DNA from: CAIMMJ01 sp037131955
GTDB taxonomy: Bacteria > Bacteroidota > Bacteroidia > UBA4408
DNA length: 8,543 nt
Assembly: GCA_037131955.1 (NCBI GenBank)
Contig: JBAXQC010000092.1
Span: forward strand, 1 to 8,543
Reading direction: 5' to 3'
Part shown: piece after piece, positions 4,986-8,543 of the stretch
How positions within the stretch are numbered: position 1 is the first letter of the stretch
How the letters are laid out: each line of letters begins with the position of its first letter
The notes under the pieces: model-generated
What the model saw: only the letters and a program-made list of their open reading frames with translations
Told to the model about the DNA's origin: nothing
The model's database searches: none
Translations under genes and position numbers: made by a program

Positions 4986-5714
4986 ATGATAAGAATACAA
5001 GGAGTTTTATATTTACTATGTATCTTTTTTCTAAAAAGTTTTGGTGAGCCCAATAATCGACAATTATCAAAAAATAGTACTACCAAAAATAATTCAAACA
5101 CAAAACAAAAGAATTATTATGCTAAACATAAGTTGATAGACACATTTAACAATGTATTGCAAAAAGATACAGTCACAAGTATTTCACTAGCACAATTTTC
5201 GCCAATTTACATTGGAGCCAAGAAAAATGAGCTAAAAATTACATACAACTCTTCAAAAGTTGGAAATAGAATATATAAAAGTGGCAAGCACAAAAAACCA
5301 GATCCAAAAACAATGATCATTTCAATTGACACTACCCAAACTGTTGGATCACCAATGGGTGTTTATGAATACTATCTGAAACCTGAATACAGAGTTGGTA
5401 AAATTGCATACCCGGTATTTATTGAAAACCTTTGTAAAGACACTTTGGAAATTGGATTTGGCAATGTTTTACCAATTATAATGGAAGCAAAGGACGAAAA
5501 CGGAATTTGGAAACCAATTCAAAAAAAATTCAAGTATGGATGCGGAAAAGGGCTAACACAGTTTTATCTTGGGCCAAAACAACTTGCAGTTACTACAATG
5601 AAACAATTTGATGGGACTTTTAAAACTAAGCTCAGACTTGTATTTAGCTATACAACATTAAAAGTTTATTCTAACGAAATTGATGGATATATAAATAAAG
5701 GACAATTTGAATAG
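4986..5714 (+). CDS. Secreted protein of unknown function
   Basis: The 242-residue protein starts with a Sec signal-like hydrophobic segment at about 4-19, with possible cleavage after SFG. A low-complexity Asn/Lys/Ser/Gln linker follows at about 22-45. The C12 in the signal lacks a proper lipobox, so a lipoprotein is unlikely. The second half, about 138-241, looks beta-rich: YPVFIENLCKDTLEI, then LPIIMEAKDENGIWKPI, then a GTFKTKLRLVF strand and an ending SNEIDGYINKGQF. Similar short secreted beta-sandwich-like proteins are common in Bacteroidota, but I do not recognise a named family. C150 and C186 could pair once exported. There is no T9SS sorting domain, so it is probably periplasmic. It lies downstream of the SDR operon but 196 bp from its last sure gene. 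Confidence 0.8.
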   Translation: MIRIQGVLYLLCIFFLKSFGEPNNRQLSKNSTTKNNSNTKQKNYYAKHKLIDTFNNVLQKDTVTSISLAQFSPIYIGAKKNELKITYNSSKVGNRIYKSGKHKKPDPKTMIISIDTTQTVGSPMGVYEYYLKPEYRVGKIAYPVFIENLCKDTLEIGFGNVLPIIMEAKDENGIWKPIQKKFKYGCGKGLTQFYLGPKQLAVTTMKQFDGTFKTKLRLVFSYTTLKVYSNEIDGYINKGQFE

Positions 5715-6028
5715 ACAAAACGCCCTGTTCCAATACCCAAATAAATTAGCGTTTTACTATTTATTAGCTGGGCAAAAAAATCTCTTCTTCTTTTTTTTAT
5801 AAAACATTTACAACATGTAAAGCTTAGGTCAAAAAAAACAATGGCTTTAGCTTGGCGTTTGCAGAGATATTTTTTTTCAATTAAAATTTTAAGCAAAACC
5901 AAAATAACAAATAGTTAGAGTTGCAACTAAGTAAGATAAACACTAAACTATTTTATGTATGTTTGAATGAAAATTTTTATTTAGAGAGTAGTTAAAAACG
6001 TTGTATAAAAAAAGAAGCAATTATCTGC
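5715..6028. other. Long intergenic spacer before the CotH-like gene
   Basis: These 314 bp are AT-rich. Arms AAAACGC (5717-5723) and GCGTTTT (5749-5755) form an inverted repeat with a 25-nt loop just after the upstream stop, and pyrimidine-rich sequence lies at 5781-5799; together they could end the upstream transcript, but the loop is long. TAAAGC/GCTTTA arms (5818-5823 and 5844-5849) and the palindrome AGTTGCAACT (5919-5928) are minor. A -7-like box is listed separately. I see no RNA gene. Confidence 0.4.
5958..5965 (+). promoter_or_regulatory. -7-like box TATGTTTG upstream of the CotH-like gene
   Basis: TATGTTTG fits TAnnTTTG and would give a leader of roughly 57 nt to the ATG at 6029. No TTG lies at the expected distance upstream; the nearest, 5921-5923, is 34 bp away. 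It is a candidate only. Confidence 0.35.
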
Positions 6029-8377
6029 ATGAACAGTAAAACAATACTAAAAATTATTCTGGTTTTTATTTTTAGTCTACAAAGTATAAAGGCAAAAGCA
6101 CAGTGTTGCAATTATAGATTAGTGCTGCACGATAGTTATGGAGATGGCTGGAATGGAGCTACATTAAAAGTATTTATTAATAATTTTTTAGCGGGAACAT
6201 ACAGTGCAAGCAACTACGGAAACACCTCAAATTTTTGGATTTGCAACGGCGACAGTCTACATTTAGTTTATACTGCAGGAGATTATGAAAACGAAAACTC
6301 CTATCAATTGCAAGATTCAACTTGGAACATTGTTTTTCAGGACGGGCCAAACCCAGACACAGGCTTTGTATTTTCCGCTATAGGAGATTGTACTACACCC
6401 TTACTGCCAGGCAGTAATCCATGCACAGCAATTCCTATTGATACAAATGCATGTGTGTTTGCAAGCAATATAGGGTTTCCGGGCTCAGGGCTCAGTCCAA
6501 ATTGTGCAAACTACCAGGGTGGCGATGTTTGGTTTACCATGCAAGTTCCACCATCGGGCAATTTAAGTTTTGAAACGGATAGCGGAACAATAAACGATTC
6601 TGGAATTGCTGTTTGGACAGATACCTCTTGTTACAATATGCAGCTATTAGGTTGCGACGACGATGCCGGAAATGGATACTATTCTTTGTTGTTATTAAAT
6701 GACCTTACACCAGGAGCAACAATTTATATTCAAGTATTTGGATACGGCAGTGCAGCAGGCACCTTTAATCTTTGCGTAAACGATTTAGGAACAGTAAGGC
6801 TTGATAGCACCGAACTGCCCATAGTGATGATAAATACCTTAGGGCAAACAATAATTGAAAACACAAAAATTGATTGCCTTATGCAAATTAAATACAACGG
6901 TGTAGGCAACATAACTTATGCAACTGATGCTGCAAATGTATACAACGGAAATGTAGGCATTGAAATTAGAGGTGCTTCCTCCTCAGGCTATCCGCAGCGT
7001 CCGTATAATTTTGAAACTCGCAATGCAAATGGTTCCAACAACAATGTTTCTTTACTAGGAATGCCATCAGAAAATGATTGGGTATTACTTTCAAACTTCA
7101 ACGACCGTTCGCTTATAAAAAACTTAATGTCGTTAAAACTTTTTGGAGAGATGGGAAATTACAGCGCCAGGGCCCGACTGTGCGAAGTGCTTATTGACAG
7201 CTCATACAGAGGAATTTATGTAATTGCAGAAAAATTAAAGCGAGACAACAACCGAGTGAACATAGCAAGCTTAAACCCAATAGATACAATTGGAGATGAA
7301 CTAACAGGAGGATATATTCTTCAACAAAATTATTGGAACCCAAACAATAGTTTTCAATCTAATTTTTCTCCCATCGATCATCCGGGGTTTGATGTTCACT
7401 TTGTGTATGAATATCCAGATGAAAATGCTATTCAAACCTCTCAAAAAGCATACATAGCTTCTTTTGTAGATAGTTTAGAAACTGCCTTGTACAGTTCTAA
7501 TTTCACTGATCCAATTTTAGGCTACCGAAAATACATGGATGTAAAATCATTTATTGATTATTTTATAGTGAACGAAGTATCCAGAAATGCAGATGGTTTT
7601 AAAAAGAGTGTTTTTTTTAACAAAGATAAATACTCAAGGGGAGGAAAACTCAAAGCGGGTCCCGTTTGGGATTTTGATTGGGCATGGAAAAATCTTGGAG
7701 GAGTTTGCAGCCTATACGAAGGTTATAGCGGAGCCGGTTGGGCACACTTAAACAACGACTGCCCCACCGATAATTATTCTACGGGCTGGTATGTACGTTT
7801 ATTGCAGGACAGCACATTTAATAACGAGCTGCGTTGCACCTACCAAGATTATAGACAAACAATGTTAGATACCACCACACTTTTTGCATACATAGATAGC
7901 ATAAGAAATATGGTAATAAACGCTCAAATCAGGCATTTTAAAAAGTGGCCTCTACTTGGCTTAAGCGGTCCTGCTCCGGATTTTGGACCTGTTGCAATAA
8001 CTTACACAGCAGAAATAGATTCACTAAAAAATTGGATAAGAATAAGATTGAATTGGTTAGATGAAAATATTCCTGGCATTTGCAGAACTACGGGAACAGG
8101 TGTAGATAAAATAAATTCACTGATTAATTTTAATTGTTATCCAAATCCTGCACAAGATTATTTTACAATAGATTATACTTTGCAATCACCAACAAATGTA
8201 TGTGTTCGTTTAAATAATTATTTGGGAACAGAAGTTTTATCGCTGCCTCAAACATTAAAAAATACAGGGCATCATGCACTTAAACTAGAAACCGTAACTC
8301 TTAGCCCTGGCATTTATATTTTAAAATTTGATGTAGGCAAAAGTGTTATTTCTAAAAAAATAGTAGTACTAAAATAA
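6029..8377 (+). CDS. Secreted CotH-kinase-like protein with T9SS sorting domain
   Basis: The 782-residue multidomain protein is probably exported to the cell surface. Residues 1-24 are a Sec signal peptide ending AKA, with Q25 as the likely mature N-terminus, as is common in this phylum. Residues about 28-120 hold a beta module with DSYGDGWNGATL at 35-46. Residues about 130-252 hold a second beta-rich module with GDVWFTM and GCDDDAGNGYYS. The CotH-like domain spans about 263-690: GIEIRGASSS (310-319), DRSLIKNLMSLKLFGEMG (359 onward), AEKLKRDNNRV (400-410), DVKSFIDYFIVNEVSRNADGFKKS (504-527) and GPVWDFDW (544-551). The last contains the aspartates expected at the metal/ATP site. Residues about 700-782 form a type A T9SS sorting domain (YPNPAQDYF, ending SKKIVVLK). 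CotH of Bacillus phosphorylates spore-coat proteins; kinase activity here, and its extracellular substrate, are inference. Confidence 0.93.
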   Translation: MNSKTILKIILVFIFSLQSIKAKAQCCNYRLVLHDSYGDGWNGATLKVFINNFLAGTYSASNYGNTSNFWICNGDSLHLVYTAGDYENENSYQLQDSTWNIVFQDGPNPDTGFVFSAIGDCTTPLLPGSNPCTAIPIDTNACVFASNIGFPGSGLSPNCANYQGGDVWFTMQVPPSGNLSFETDSGTINDSGIAVWTDTSCYNMQLLGCDDDAGNGYYSLLLLNDLTPGATIYIQVFGYGSAAGTFNLCVNDLGTVRLDSTELPIVMINTLGQTIIENTKIDCLMQIKYNGVGNITYATDAANVYNGNVGIEIRGASSSGYPQRPYNFETRNANGSNNNVSLLGMPSENDWVLLSNFNDRSLIKNLMSLKLFGEMGNYSARARLCEVLIDSSYRGIYVIAEKLKRDNNRVNIASLNPIDTIGDELTGGYILQQNYWNPNNSFQSNFSPIDHPGFDVHFVYEYPDENAIQTSQKAYIASFVDSLETALYSSNFTDPILGYRKYMDVKSFIDYFIVNEVSRNADGFKKSVFFNKDKYSRGGKLKAGPVWDFDWAWKNLGGVCSLYEGYSGAGWAHLNNDCPTDNYSTGWYVRLLQDSTFNNELRCTYQDYRQTMLDTTTLFAYIDSIRNMVINAQIRHFKKWPLLGLSGPAPDFGPVAITYTAEIDSLKNWIRIRLNWLDENIPGICRTTGTGVDKINSLINFNCYPNPAQDYFTIDYTLQSPTNVCVRLNNYLGTEVLSLPQTLKNTGHHALKLETVTLSPGIYILKFDVGKSVISKKIVVLK

Positions 8378-8389
8378 GAGGGTTTTCAA

Positions 8390-8542
8390 TTAAGGATTAA
8401 TTGATTTTTGCTTAAGCCAACTTGTATAATTTCCACCAAACTGTTTTAAGAAAAACATCAGAGGCCTTAGCAAAAAGTTATTGTGCTTTATATTTAAGGC
8501 AAATCTAATTTTTAGCAACTTTTTTAAGAGAATATTAAGTTT
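8390..8542 (-). CDS. 3' end of a convergent minus-strand gene (partial)
   Basis: A frame of 50 codons with no stop runs from the window edge to a TAA at 8392-8390. It reads KLNILLKKLLKIRFALNIKH and ends FGGNYTSWLKQKSINP. A stop-free frame this long in very AT-rich DNA, ending 12 bp from the convergent CotH-like stop, supports a real gene end. The hydrophobic/basic mix with RPLMFFLKQF is reminiscent of C-termini of membrane-associated glycosyltransferases, but this is too little to assign a function. The start lies outside the window. Confidence 0.55.
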   Translation of the reverse strand, partial: KLNILLKKLLKIRFALNIKHNNFLLRPLMFFLKQFGGNYTSWLKQKSINP

Positions 8543-8543
8543 A

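Noticed and set aside
5666..5902. 78-codon minus-strand frame with a cysteine-rich middle
   Set aside because: It overlaps the 3' end of the secreted protein gene and translates poly-A/T tracts into Lys/Phe runs; no family is recognisable. A search for repeated intergenic copies would settle whether it is anything more.
6730..6912. 60-codon minus-strand frame
   Set aside because: It lies antisense inside the CotH-like gene.

Overview
The window reads as chromosomal DNA of a low-GC member of the Bacteroidota. Two signs support this. The largest gene ends in a type IX secretion (T9SS) C-terminal sorting domain, which is specific to that phylum. Several genes have a promoter box matching the Bacteroidota -7 consensus TAnnTTTG, and none has a clear Shine-Dalgarno sequence. 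Species cannot be named from the sequence.

Left part (1-923): a REP-associated tyrosine transposase gene (RAYT, HUH/Y1 family) sits between arrays of short palindromes built from AAGTC/GACTT. A 56-bp doublet of two palindromes lies on each side in the same orientation. On the left it falls within a 60-bp exact direct duplication. This is a compact RAYT/REP unit whose palindromes are the probable DNA targets of the enzyme.

Middle left (924-2687): an AraC-family regulator on the minus strand is divergent from a DUF983 zinc-ribbon membrane protein. A 436-bp stretch without a recognisable gene follows, holding only short unsupported ORFs.

Middle (2688-4961): a MerR-family regulator is divergent from a tightly packed operon: a short-chain dehydrogenase/reductase, a 4-TM protein 2 nt later, and a second 4-TM protein that overlaps the first by ATGA. 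A 47-codon small ORF may follow. The 109-bp divergent spacer has two well-formed promoters back to back, each with TTG, 20 bp and TAnnTTTG. A perfect 15-bp palindrome lies between them, and half of it is repeated over the -7 box of the operon. MerR most likely controls both directions. I infer a stress- or ligand-induced membrane-associated redox function; the inducer and substrate are unknown.

Right part (4986-8543): a secreted protein of unknown function is followed by a 314-bp spacer and then a 782-aa secreted multidomain protein. The latter has a signal peptide, a GDGWNG module, a second beta-rich module, a CotH-kinase-like domain and a T9SS sorting domain. The window ends inside the 3' end of a convergent minus-strand gene.

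Most of these genes belong to known families. The parts most worth a second look are the RAYT/palindrome unit and the MerR-controlled SDR/membrane-protein operon with its unusual regulatory spacer.
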